NCBI GenBank assembly: GCA_030015575.1
Contig: JASDDO010000026.1
Coordinates: 453,817,096 to 453,881,095 of the forward strand
Reading direction: 5' to 3'
From: Agapanthus africanus
Taxonomy: Eukaryota > Streptophyta > Magnoliopsida > Asparagales > Amaryllidaceae
Length of the DNA stretch: 64,000 bases
The notes beneath the pieces are model-generated. The model was given only the letters and a program-made list of their open reading frames with translations, searched no databases and was not told the origin of the DNA. This document shows, in pieces, positions 35,145-45,527 of this stretch. How positions within the stretch are numbered: the stretch's first letter is position 1; every line of letters starts with the position of its first letter. Made by a program: the position numbers and the translations under genes.

Positions 35145-35354
35145 CTTATGACCTTGACTTTGGCCAAAATATCATAAGTCACATGTCAAGTTCTACCCGT
35201 CATTCTCTATGTTAATTTGAACCCATCCGTACCTACCCTTGACTTTGTCCAACATGGCAGTACGACTGTCCCAAACCAACACATCTATCTATGCTGCACA
35301 TGAATACCCAATAGCTACCAATCACTATACCTTGACTTTGGCCAACATACATAG
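35145..35354 (-). other. Triple hairpin of the E7 leader
   Basis: The stems are cttatga with tcataag (35145-35178), cgtac with gtacg (35228-35264) and ctata with catag, one mismatch (35325-35354). The loop core is ccttgactttggccaa in the first and third hairpins; the second has gtcc in place of ggcc. A family A element therefore has the same structure as B and C. Confidence 0.78.
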
Positions 35355-35635
35355 CTTGAATACTTATTGACCATTCATGTGAAACGACGGAGGGCTACGA
35401 ATGGTTTTGGCGAAACCGTGAACGTAGTGAACTTGATATAATCGAAGGAACGAGATAACTTTTAAAAGGAGTGGCTTAAGCTCCGCATTTAAAAGTTATT
35501 TTTGAAAAGAAACCGAGTGGTTTGAAAGTGTTCCAACGATTTTTACTTGGTTTATTTTTCTTGCATTAATTTTAATGCGTCCCATCAATTAATCCTACCA
35601 TTGCAGAAAACAACCAAAATATGATGTACGCTTAT

Positions 35636-35726
35636 GCCATCCGCATTCGCCATGGGGCCCCGTCATTACTCGTTAGGTTACTTAACTGACGACAGAGCGG
35701 GGGCTGGACTAGCGCGGATGCAAAAC
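35636..35726 (-). other. Conserved leader block of E7
   Basis: cgttaggttacttaac and gacgacagagcggggg in the reverse orientation, between tatgccatccgcattcgcc and ctagcgcggatgc. The leader between 35727 and 36440 holds no recognisable gene. Confidence 0.7.
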
Positions 35727-36445
35727 ATAAGCAACGCCTAAATAATATCATATATAGATATATTGCAATGATAGCCATTCCAGATCACAGATGAACACAT
35801 TGGATATACTAGGAATCCGCAATTCGTACGAGCCTGTAACGAAAAGCGGATTACACGGTCGCGATGAATAGCCAAGACTCCACCCTAGACCCCTACGGAT
35901 GCGGTAAACTACCCGCCAAGTACCCGAAGCGAAGCAACCTCTCTCAACGCCGTGAGTAGGCCACTCGACACTTCGAGATACCCGGTAGTTTGTGCACCCC
36001 ACCATGGGTCTATCCTAGGAGCAAAAACAGTAAAAGAAATTATACAATGACGGCTACAACCCCATCCCGGTTGTGCAGCCATATAAATAATATTACATCA
36101 ATTACAAATTTACATGAATTGAAAGAAAAAGAAAAACTCTCATCTCACAACCCCCCGGCTATTCATCCGCGACAATCCAATGAATTCATATACACATACC
36201 ATCAACATTACAGATCACAGATATGTATAACCCCCACTAATCGAAGTATAGCGATTAGCAGACGTTCAATACATATAACACATCACAGCTATATACCCGT
36301 CAGCTTAAGTCTTTAGAAGTTCGATCAAAATACGGATTTTCAAGCCCCAAAAACTAATTTTGCTTTCTGTAAAATCTGGGTTGAAAAAACATACTCCAAA
36401 AATCCCAAAATACCCCATAAAGTATACTGCAGTGAAACCGATCCA

Positions 36446-36506
36446 CGGCCGAGTCAACTCGGCCGCGGATCCGCGGCAAGAAGCTTTTCTTGCCGCGGAA
36501 CCGCGG
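36446..36506 (-). other. Two adjacent GC-rich hairpins in the E7 leader
   Basis: CGGCCGAG 36446-36453 pairs with CTCGGCCG 36458-36465 around tcaa. The second hairpin has arms 36463-36482 and 36487-36506, 20 bp with one mismatch around gctt. Its arms contain CCGCGG twice on each side. The two hairpins overlap by three bases, so they might exclude each other. Confidence 0.83.
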
Positions 36507-36700
36507 TGAGTTGGTCGGTTCTGTGGATCGTTTTTCTGCAGTATACTATAAAAACCCTGAGTCGATTTTTGGTATATGTCTAATAATTTTTACAGCAGTT
36601 TAAAAATCGACAGAAAGTTTGTTTTCCGGGCGTATTTCGGGACTTTTTCTCCGATCGAATTTCTAGTTACTTTGCTAACATGTTAGATAGTGTTTAACTA

Positions 36701-36713
36701 GGCTCTGATACCA
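36701..36713 (-). promoter_or_regulatory. Primer-binding site of E7
   Basis: ggctctgatacca on the plus strand, one base before the LTR start. Confidence 0.92.
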
Positions 36714-36714
36714 C

Positions 36715-38867
36715 TGTAAGTCCACGTTACCTCTCCCGGTACTTACGGGCTTGCGGAAATGATGAAAAATGATTTTTCAAGAGGTGGTAACATGGACTCA
36801 AAAACGGATCTTTGTTAAACAACTATCAAACAACCTAACTAGGAGTTTTACCTACTCGGTTAGGGGGTTATACCTTTCTTGAACTCATTCGTCTTCAACT
36901 CTTTACGGTGTACAGATCGGCCTCACCTCGTCGTCTCCTTGCGCCGAAGATGGATCCACCTGAAAGCTTCTACCTTTGGCTTCTTCTTCGAACTTGAAGA
37001 AACTAGAACACTTGGTTTGCTAAACCTTGTGAACTAGGATGAGTAGAGAAGTGATTTGGATTTTCTTTTATCTCTAAGGCAATGTTTCTCAACTTATGAG
37101 AGGGAGTTGCCTTGAGCTAGAGAGAGAGCAAGAAGGAGAGCTCAAGCAAGAGAGAGAAAGCAAATGAGAGAAAAATGAGTAAGTCTTTTGCCATCCAAGC
37201 TCTCATAATCCAAAACCATCATAACAAATAATAGCAATCAAGTATTATGTGATGGTTCAAGTCAAAATGGCTATATCATTTCACGCACTCATTTTGCAAA
37301 AAGAAACAAGCAAGCAAAAGTCTTTGCCATGAAATGATAGCCATTGTTATGATGATGGTCAACTAGTCCAACCTAGTCAACCGGTCAACAAAGTCAACAA
37401 GTCAACAAAGTCAACAATGTCAACAAGTCAACAAAGTCAACCCCTCAACAACCATGTCACTCTAATACTTAATTAATATTATTGTTAATCATATTTCATA
37501 TTCTCATTAGGGTTTAGCAAAAAGTCAATAGTCAACAGTCAACAGTCAACAACCCCAATGAGAATTCTCTGCCTCTGTCTCTCTGTCAACTGTGCATACA
37601 CACCCGTATCCGCGTTCTGAGGAACACGAATACAAACGAGATAAAATCAACCCCAAAACATACACTAGGATATGGCTTAAACCAAACCCCGCTAGTGTTA
37701 ACTGTCCGGACACTAAACGTGCACAAGTGCACGGATATGACCGAATCCTGTCGCAAAACCATGCGACCTGTCGCAAAACCATGCGACCTCTACTCTTTTG
37801 CCTAAAGGATAATAGCTTTCTGTGTGGGACTCTAAAGACTCGACACTACGCTGGCAGTGGGTTTAACCACAGACCGCAAGCGGCACTAGCTGTGCGTAAC
37901 GGTCCCCAGGTAGATGCCGACAAGAAGACGGATGAGGTGAAACCCATCTGAACTCCTACTGAGCTTGAATGTGACAATCTCCATACAGTCCGGTCTGTTC
38001 GTCTGATAACATCACATGGCGGGCCTAGGGGGCGGTAAACGTCAGTCTCCTAATAGCGGTACAAGTCGTGTCGGAGTGTAGCCCAGAACACCCTGAGATA
38101 ACACTGGAAACCTACCAGTATATCTCGCTTGCCCTGGCCAGGGACTACTTGTGTAATGGCTCTCCTAGACACAGCGCGATGTTAACCCCCAATACCGGGA
38201 GAGACGAATCCTGTCTAACTGTCACTGCCTCCAAGTGCTTCGGGACTGCACCGAACTACTACCTGTTTGCACGACTCCTTTGAGCCGTGGTAGGGTAGTA
38301 ATCAAAGTACAGTGGGAACACACTCGAGGTGAAGTGACAGTGTCAAGTCAGCGGACTAAGCTGTACTCATGCCACCTGGGAACTGATAACTGACGATAGG
38401 TATAGTACCAACCAACAGTTCCCAACGAGTCCTGTCCAGTGTACTCGTAACCTAACGAGCACCCGCATACTATCTCAAGTACGACGTACTGACGGCTGTG
38501 GGACAGACCGTCTCCCACACTGGGATGAGAAGCGCATACGCTAGTCTACTCCGGAGTATCGATGCCCTGTCTCGATAGTCCTACGACTAAGGACCTGCAT
38601 AAGGATGTGCTTGTGGATTGCCCAGCCCCCACTAGTATGACTGCCATCACAACGCTGGTAATCAAGCAAAGATCCTAAGGGCTCCACTAATGTGTATAGG
38701 TGATATACTAAAATAAACACATGTACACATTAAAGTAGAAACAAACCAAGTAGCATATTACTATATTGAGCAAGATTGTCTATACAAGGTGAATATCCCA
38801 AGCTTCCATTAAGTAATATACAAACTAGTATGATACAGTAATGGCCTCTAGGGCATATACACTAACA
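36715..38867 (-). repeat. 5' LTR of E7 (family A, about 2.15 kb)
   Basis: Plus-strand ends are TGTAAGTCCACG and CTAACA. Stem arms ACACTAG 37662-37668 with CTAGTGT 37692-37698 replace ATACTAG with CTAGTAT of E1 by a paired change. The GTCGCA and TGCGAC hairpin is present twice in tandem (37750-37767 and 37770-37787). A run of gtcaacaa repeats lies at 37375-37560. Confidence 0.93.
37375..37560 (+). repeat. Short gtcaacaa-type tandem repeats in the E7 LTR
   Basis: Repeated gtcaacaa(g/a)tcaac units, broken by about 90 bp of AT-rich sequence, occur between 37375 and 37560. The E1 LTR has only a trace (gacttgttgaccaaggttgac, about 3090-3112). It is a local expansion. Confidence 0.7.
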
Positions 38868-38907
38868 AAGTTCAACCTGTTCATTTCCTGATTGAATTAA
38901 ACCCACC

Positions 38908-39032
38908 CGTACGACCCTTGACGGAGGCTAACAAAGTCGTACGACTACCCTAATCCAATCACATCATATGGTTGCAGATAAGCGCTAATTAGCTACCACA
39001 CACTACGCCTTGACGGAGGCCAACAAACGTAG
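38908..39032 (-). other. Two remaining leader hairpins of E8
   Basis: cgtacgac 38908-38915 pairs with gtcgtacg 38936-38943 (8 bp), and ctacg 39003-39007 pairs with cgtag 39028-39032. The loop triplet is gga in both. The third hairpin would lie left of 38868, where E7 is inserted. ctacg with cgtag replaces the ctatg with catag of E2, E4 and E6. Confidence 0.8.
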
Positions 39033-39451
39033 CATGAATACTAAATAGCACTTATCTGAAATGACGGAGAGCTACGACAGGTTTTTAAGAAAACCTTTTA
39101 TGTAATGAACTTGATATCGTTGTAGAATCGAGTGATTTGAAAAGGAGTGGTTTAAGATCCGCTTCTAAAATTGAGTGTTTTCAAAATCAACCGAGTGGGT
39201 TGTAGCATTTGCTAGCTTTTGCTAAAGAGATCATTCCCGGTGAAGGGATCTCGGCTCTTTCCTCATCGAATGAGGTGCTAGATATTTATAAAGGAATACC
39301 ACTATGCAAAGCAATTACTAGAGCTAGTTTTTTGAAAAATTTGATTCTACAACATCTTTAAGTTTCTTTTCTTTTCATTAATCTCATTAATGAAGACCCA
39401 TCATTTATGTTTCCTAAACATCACAGAAGAAACGAAAATAGAATGTACGCT

Positions 39452-39545
39452 TATGCCAACTGCATTCGCCATGGGGCCCGTCATGCACCGTTAGGTTACT
39501 TAACTAACGGCAGAGCGGGGGATGGACTAGCGCGGATGCAAAACA
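39452..39545 (-). other. Conserved leader block of E8
   Basis: ccgttaggttacttaactaac followed by ggcagagcggggga in reverse orientation, with CCGTTAG and CTAACGG able to pair over 7 bp. One copy of the ctcggctctttcc module lies at 39225-39310. Confidence 0.68.
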
Positions 39546-40810
39546 TAAGCAACGTTTATTATATATAATATAAAGCATTCATTTCACGCAGTTATATGAT
39601 CTCATCACAGAACATAGCAGCAGAAGTCAACATATGAAATATAAAATATACTAGGAGGTTCTTATTTTAAATTAAGCCAGTAAAAAACACAGATTCCACG
39701 GTCGTGATGAATAGACAAACCCACATCCCTAGACCCCTACGAGAGCGGCAAGCAACCCTACCAATTCTAGAGTTAGGAACTCGACTCCTCGAAATGGCCT
39801 CCCACTGGACTCTAGAACCTTGTTACTTGTGCTCCCCGCCTTGGGTCTATCCTAATGCGGAAAAGTAAATAATATACATCAATGGTGATATCATCCCCAA
39901 CCCGGAAGTGTCCCAATAAATGAATATTACATACAATTTTTACATGAATGAAAAATGAAAAACTCTCATCTCACGCTAAAACCGCCAGCTATTCAAACAC
40001 GACGATCCGATATAACATATCACGGCAACACATAAACATCACATGTCATCAACGTAAGTAAATATGCGTATCCTGATTGTCATTGACGTATAGCAACGAA
40101 ATCGGCAATACACCACATATTACACTTACGGTCGCAGAAAAGAAAATGAAAACTACAATTAGACATCATAAATCCGGAATATCTCATACTTCGGATTTCA
40201 TGCCTAACATTATAAACCTCGCATTTTAGTCTTGAATTGAAAACAATTTTCAATGACCAGTCGGGTAATTCAATAAGATTCCCAACAAATGATCGAGTGC
40301 TCGTCGGAAACTTTAGTAGATGGTCGCACCCCCGATGCCGTCGACTAAGTGCATTTAGGCGGAACACCACGGCCGCGAGCACCCGAGTTGATGCTTTTGG
40401 CAACGGGGTTCTCCTATAGTCACTTGGTCGGGGCTATGGGGCATGGCTATCTAGTAGAGTTACCCGGCGAGTGTTTGCGTACTATACGAGATTGCAACGG
40501 AGTTTTGATCCGAATCGAAACTCCGTGGCAATCTATCAAAAGAGACTAAATTGCTAGATTTACAAAACACTAATTAGTTTTTACAAAACTAATTATTGTG
40601 GATTCCAAATATTGTATCACATATCAATATAATATAGATGTTAAACATTTCGATCGATACATCAAACACCCATAAATCCCAGAGACCTCAACATATTGAG
40701 ACTCACTAAAAATACCCAGAAAGTGCCAAATATCCTTATGGAGCAGCACAAGAAACTTAAGTCCACAACTCATCAATGTTGCCGCACAACAGCGGCTAAA
40801 CGCTAGGTAA

Positions 40811-40828
40811 GGCCGCGGTTCCGCGGCC
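40811..40828 (-). other. GC-rich palindrome in the E8 leader
   Basis: GGCCGCGG 40811-40818 and CCGCGGCC 40821-40828 separated by TT. It is the shortest version of the palindrome in the copia leaders and lies about 190 nt from the LTR junction. Confidence 0.75.
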
Positions 40829-41000
40829 AAATAATTGAGTTGGGCCCTCAAAATTCTTGGGGCTCCATTATATACCCTGCAAAATATTCGGCATATTTTT
40901 AACCTTGAAAATTCCAACTTTTGAATTTTTTTTATAGAAACTAGGAATTTGTACGGTTTCGAAGTTCGATCGAACATTTTAACGTCGTTTAGACATCACC

Positions 41001-41240
41001 TAATGCATGCTATCCTAGAATCAAACTAAAAAATTAAGGTTTCTATGCCTGTAAACAAACTTTACACTAAGTGAATAGAGAATACAACCTTACCACCAAA
41101 ACTAGGTTTTAAGAAGTATCAAGTATACAATTTTAAAAAATATAGTTTGCTAATGCATGCTATCCTAGAATCGAACTAAAGAATTATGGTTTGTATGCAT
41201 ATAAACAAACCTTACACTAAGTGAATAGAGAATACAACCT
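41001..41240 (-). repeat. Rearranged leader-LTR junction of E8
   Basis: taatgcatgctatcctagaat, tttacactaagtgaatagag and agaatacaacctt occur at 41000-41090 and again at 41150-41240. No ggctctgatacca is found between leader and LTR. A deletion of the primer-binding site with a tandem duplication of about 150 bp explains this. Confidence 0.7.
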
Positions 41241-41870
41241 TTGTAGACTGGTCTTTCAGTTCTAAAGCTCCAAGCAGTAGTCCCTAGAACTCTTCATAGG
41301 CTCCACTTGGCAAAAGGAACGAGCTTGCTTAAGAATCTTCGAGGCCGAAGATGATCCACCTTGAAGTATCTCTAACTCAAGCTACCTCTTCACTAACTAA
41401 GGAATTAGTGAAGGAAACAATTTTTACTAAAGGGCTAGTTTTTTATAGATTGATGAAGTAGGAATTTTGCTCACTTTGGAATTATATTTCTCTTTATCTT
41501 TTTCAATCCAAGAAAATCAAGAAGAGGAAGAAGAAGAACTAGTGAAGAACTAGAACTCATGTAGAACTGAGGGTGAAAAAATATCTCATAGATATTTGTA
41601 GAGAGTTAACCATGGCTAAACATAATGGTTGGGGTTAAAAATATCTAGAGTAAAACAAAATTAGTGGAATTAGTCAAGACTTCTACATGCTTCCACAAGC
41701 ATCTAAGCCATGCTAATTTCCACCTCATTTTGATTTTACTCTAAATAAATAATTACCCTAATTATCTTTAGTTTGGTGTGAGTCTCATACACCCATGTTC
41801 TATGTATTAACCATCATGACACAATAGTATATGTAATATATATATATATATATCACATAATTATATATAT

Positions 41871-41910
<40 letters not shown>

Positions 41911-43240
41911 AAGAGAAGAAATTCTTTAGTGAGCTAATATTAGTTAATATAAATTAATATATCAAATATATAATTATATATCAACACTTGATTCAATAAT
42001 CCGGCTATATCATACATAACCGGCTAATATCATTTATATGTATATCAATTTATCGAAACAACACTTGATTCAATAACCCGGTTATATCACTTATAACCGA
42101 TCGATATAATATATCGCAAGATTAGAATACGGTATCACATACACGTATTTAATCAAGGTCCCGCACATATCACATATGTGCCCTACTACTTGTTTCGCTT
42201 GAGCTAGGAAACCTCTGTGAGGGACTCTAAAGACTCGTCAATACACCAGCAGTAGGTATTGATCACATCAATTACCCATAAGCCGTCAGCGGTACTAGCT
42301 GGACATAACCGCTACCCAGGTATTGAGAGAATAGAAGATCAACAAGAAAGCTTGTCCAAACTCCCATGAAACCTATAAGTAACACTATCGTACAGTCTGG
42401 TCTCTTCGTCTGATATGTCACATATCGAGTCTGGGGGTAGAAACGTCAAACCCCAGTAAATTGATAAGTCATGCCGATGTATGGCCTATAAAGGTTCGAG
42501 AAACTACTAATAACACTCACCAGTAAATCTCATCAGCCAATCGAGCATAGCGCAACATCAACTCACAATACCGGGAAAGACGAAACCCCTCCTATCGCTC
42601 ATTGCCTCCGTGTGACTCAGGACTGTACCCAAAATCCACCTGTTTGCATGACTCCTTTGAGCTGTGGTAGGGAGGAAATCAAAGTACAGTGGGAAGCACA
42701 CAAGACTCTATAACGATCTCGGGACTACAGACTAACCTCTACCAGTGTCACCAGAGAACAGCTATTTGACGATAGGTATAGTATCATCTAGGAGTTCTCG
42801 GCGAGTTTTGTTCGGTGTACCCATTCTCTAATGAGCACATGTGTACAATCTCCGATGTCGAACACCAATGGTTATGGGATAAACCATCGCCCCATACAGG
42901 GTCAAGAAACGTACACACTAGTCTACACTGGAATATCGATGCCCTGTCTCGATACCATCTCGACTAGGAACTATTAAAGGATGTACTTGTGGACCACCCT
43001 AGCCCCAATAGTATGATCAACATCATAGTCTTGGTAGTCAATTACATATCCTAAGGTCTTTATCAACATGTATGAGAGAGACAATATAATAATAATACAA
43101 GTGTACATGTTAAGATAAAGTGCAACCATATAGCATACTATCATGTCGAGCAAGAAAGTCCTATATATATATGTCCAAGCATCCACTATAATATACAATC
43201 ATGTACAATAATGGCCTCTAGGGCATACATATGACTAACA
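41241..43240 (-). repeat. 5' LTR of E8 (family C), inner edge approximate
   Basis: The right end CTAACA at 43240 matches the TGTTAGTCATATGTATGCCC start. The left edge is uncertain because of the rearrangement; LTR-like sequence begins at about 41001. Palindromes with cac or tgtt loops (aacacttgatt at 41983-41993 and 42062-42072) parallel those of E3. An AT microsatellite is listed separately. Confidence 0.82.
41836..41908 (+). repeat. AT-dinucleotide microsatellite in the E8 LTR
   Basis: Two runs of (AT)n, about 41838-41852 and 41874-41908, separated by cacataattatatatatcaac. E10 has a comparable run at 44731-44792 in the same part of its LTR. Confidence 0.9.
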
Positions 43241-43374
43241 CTAACATCCTCTTAGATCCATCCCAATAGATCTTGATCCCCGGAATATAGGAGGCATCAC
43301 CTAGGTCTTTCATAAAGAATTTCTGTGACAAGAAGCTTTTGACTGATTGTATCATAGGAATGTCATTTCCTATC
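43241..43374 (-). pseudogene. E9: copia RT fragment, host of the nest
   Basis: The reverse strand encodes, with small errors, the RT stretch after the YVDD box: gataggaaatgacattcc matches GNDIP, then tctttatgaaagacctagg (MKDLG) and gatgcctcctatattc (DASYI). Compare 700-835 of E1. It is flanked on the left by E8 and on the right by E10. It is therefore the oldest copia layer visible, and both neighbours are inserted in the same RT gene. The rest of E9 should lie on both outer sides of the window. Confidence 0.88.
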
Positions 43375-45514
43375 TGTTAGGAATATGTATGCCCTTGAGG
43401 CGATTATTGTTGATATAGTGGATGCTTGGACATATATATAGAAGACTTTCTTGTTCGACATGATAGTATGCTATCGGGTTACTTTTATCTTAACATGTAG
43501 ACTTGTATTTATACTGTCTGTCTTTTAATTGTTGATAAAGCCCTTAGGATATGTACTTGACTACCAGGATTATGATGAGATCATACTAGTGGGGCCAGGG
43601 TGGTCCAAAAGTACATCCTTTAATCAGTTCCTAGTCGAGAGAATATCGAGGCTAGGGCATCGATATTCCAGAGTAGACTAGTGTATACGTTTCTTGTCCC
43701 TTAGAGGGCGATGGTTGATCCCACAACCATTGGTGTGTGACATCAAAGATTATACACAGGTGCTCATTAGAGAATGGGTACACCGAACGGACTCACCGAG
43801 GACTCCTAGTTGGTAGTTTACCTATCGTCAGATAGCAGTCCTCTGGTGACACTGGTACAGGTTAGTCTGTAGACCCGAGATCGTCATAGAGTCTTGTGTG
43901 GCTCCTACTGTGCTTTGATTTCCTCCCTACCACGCTCAAGAGGAGTTGTGCAAACATGTGGATTTTGGGTACAGTCCTGAGTCACATTGAGGCAATGAGC
44001 GATAGGAGGGGTTTCGTCTCTCCCGATATTAGCGGTTGATGTTGCGCTATGCTCGATTGGCTATAACTGGAAGTCCCTGGCCAGGGCTGCTGCTGAGATT
44101 TACTGATAAGTGTTATCAGTAGTTTCTCGAACCGTTATTGGCCATACATCAGCATGACTTAACATGTTACTAGGGTATGACGTTTACCACCCCTAGACAT
44201 AATATGCGACATATCAGACGAAGAGACAGGACTGTACAGTAGTGTTACTGATAAGCTTCATGGAGAGTATGGACAGGCTTGCTTGTTGATCTTCATATCG
44301 CTCAATACCCGGGTAGCCGTTACGTCCAGCTAATACCGCTGACGGCTTGTGGGTGACTGATGTGATCATCACCTACTGCTGGCGTATTGACGAGTCTTTA
44401 GAGTCCCACATAGAAGTTCCCTGGTTCAAGCGAAATGAAGTAGGACGCATATGTGATATGTGTGTGGTCCTGATTAAATACGTGTATGTGATACCGTATT
44501 GTAATATGGAAGTTATCTGTTATCGGTTCGGTTATATGTGATATAACCAGATTGTCGAATCAAGTGTTGATTTGATAATGTGATATATAAATAAATGATA
44601 TTAGTTGGTCATATGTGATATAACCGGATTATTAAATCATGTGTTGATTTAATAATGTGATATATATTATATTTGATATAATTATATCTTAACTAATATC
44701 ATTAGCTCACTAAATATTTTATTATATGTATTAATATATATATATATATATATATGATATATATATATATGATATATATATACATATATATGTAGCATGA
44801 CATAAATTTCTGTTTTATGAAAATAAAAATGAGGTGGAAAATAGGAAGACTTTGGCAGCATGGTTGCAAGCATGGGCTTTTATCTTTATTTATTCATCTT
44901 GACTCACTATTCAAGCATAGGTGCAATTTTATATTGCAATAATTCCATGCTTGAATGAGTGAGGTAAAGGGGTTAGCCATTCACTTGTTCATTCTAACAC
45001 TTAGCCATTTTTCTTTAGTTGCTCCCATATGCTCTCTAGCTTCTTCTTCTTCTACAATGTCATGGTTCAAGCTTCAACCCTCATATGTGATGTGAACCAT
45101 GAATCTTGAACACAAACTTGTGATCTTTCATATCCCCTACATCACCATCCTATACTTGACTAGCGATCGAGTATAGCGTGTTTCCTACACCAATGAGTTT
45201 AGTGTAGAGGTAGCTTGAGTTGGAGGGACTTTGCGTGGATCATCTTTGGCATGAAGGTCATCGGAGGAAGCTCGTCCAAAGTCTCAAGTGGAGCCTAGTG
45301 GAGTCGCGGGACTACTACACGGAGCATGTGAAGTGAAGGACTCGATCTACGAGGGTGTAGCCATCTTTCACTTCTTCTATTTTCTTGATATTAAACTAAA
45401 ACCCTAATCAACTAGTTAAAGATCTTGGATAGTCTAGTTTAGGACCTATAAAAAATTTAATTTGGCATGCTTGACGTCACTTGGACCCCTTGCTGGTGCT
45501 AGGGTAGACTTTCA
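43375..45514 (+). repeat. 5' LTR of E10 (family C, 2.14 kb)
   Basis: Starts TGTTAGGAATATG and ends TTTCA, directly before the primer-binding site. Hairpin arms are ATGGTTG 43711-43717 with CAACCAT 43724-43730, and GAGGACT 43798-43804 with AGTCCTC 43837-43843. Palindromes ggttatat-gtg-atataacc (44529-44547) and attaaatca-tgtgt-tgatttaat (44630-44652) follow before the AT run. Confidence 0.93.
44731..44792 (+). repeat. AT-dinucleotide microsatellite in the E10 LTR
   Basis: Runs of (AT)n interrupted by gatat. Location and type match the run in E8. Confidence 0.9.
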
Positions 45515-45527
45515 TGGTATCAGAGCC
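45515..45527 (+). promoter_or_regulatory. Primer-binding site of E10
   Basis: tggtatcagagcc follows the LTR end CA without a spacer base, whereas the A and B elements and E3 have one base between. Confidence 0.93.

Larger units (their letters stand above)
34677..38867 (-). mobile_element. E7: copia element, family A, 5' LTR and leader
   Basis: The leader spans 34677-36700 and is interrupted close to the gag position by E6. It has the triple hairpin, conserved block, GC palindromes and primer-binding site, then an A-type LTR. Beyond 38867 the leader of E8 resumes, so E7 is inserted in E8. Confidence 0.9.
38868..43240 (-). mobile_element. E8: copia element, family C, 5' LTR and leader, primer-binding site lost
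   Basis: It shows the leader from near the hairpins (38868) to about 41000 and a C-type LTR ending at 43240. The primer-binding site is missing at the junction, where a local duplication is seen. Beyond 43240 the sequence is copia RT (E9), so E8 is inserted in E9. Without the site this copy could no longer move on its own RNA. Confidence 0.85.

Noticed and set aside
37592..37951. 119-codon ORF in the E7 LTR
   Set aside because: The corresponding parts of E1 and E5 do not keep the frame; the sequence is explained by the hairpin series.
44682..44873. ORF rich in Tyr, Ile and His over the AT microsatellite
   Set aside because: A translation of (AT)n sequence; no coding signal.
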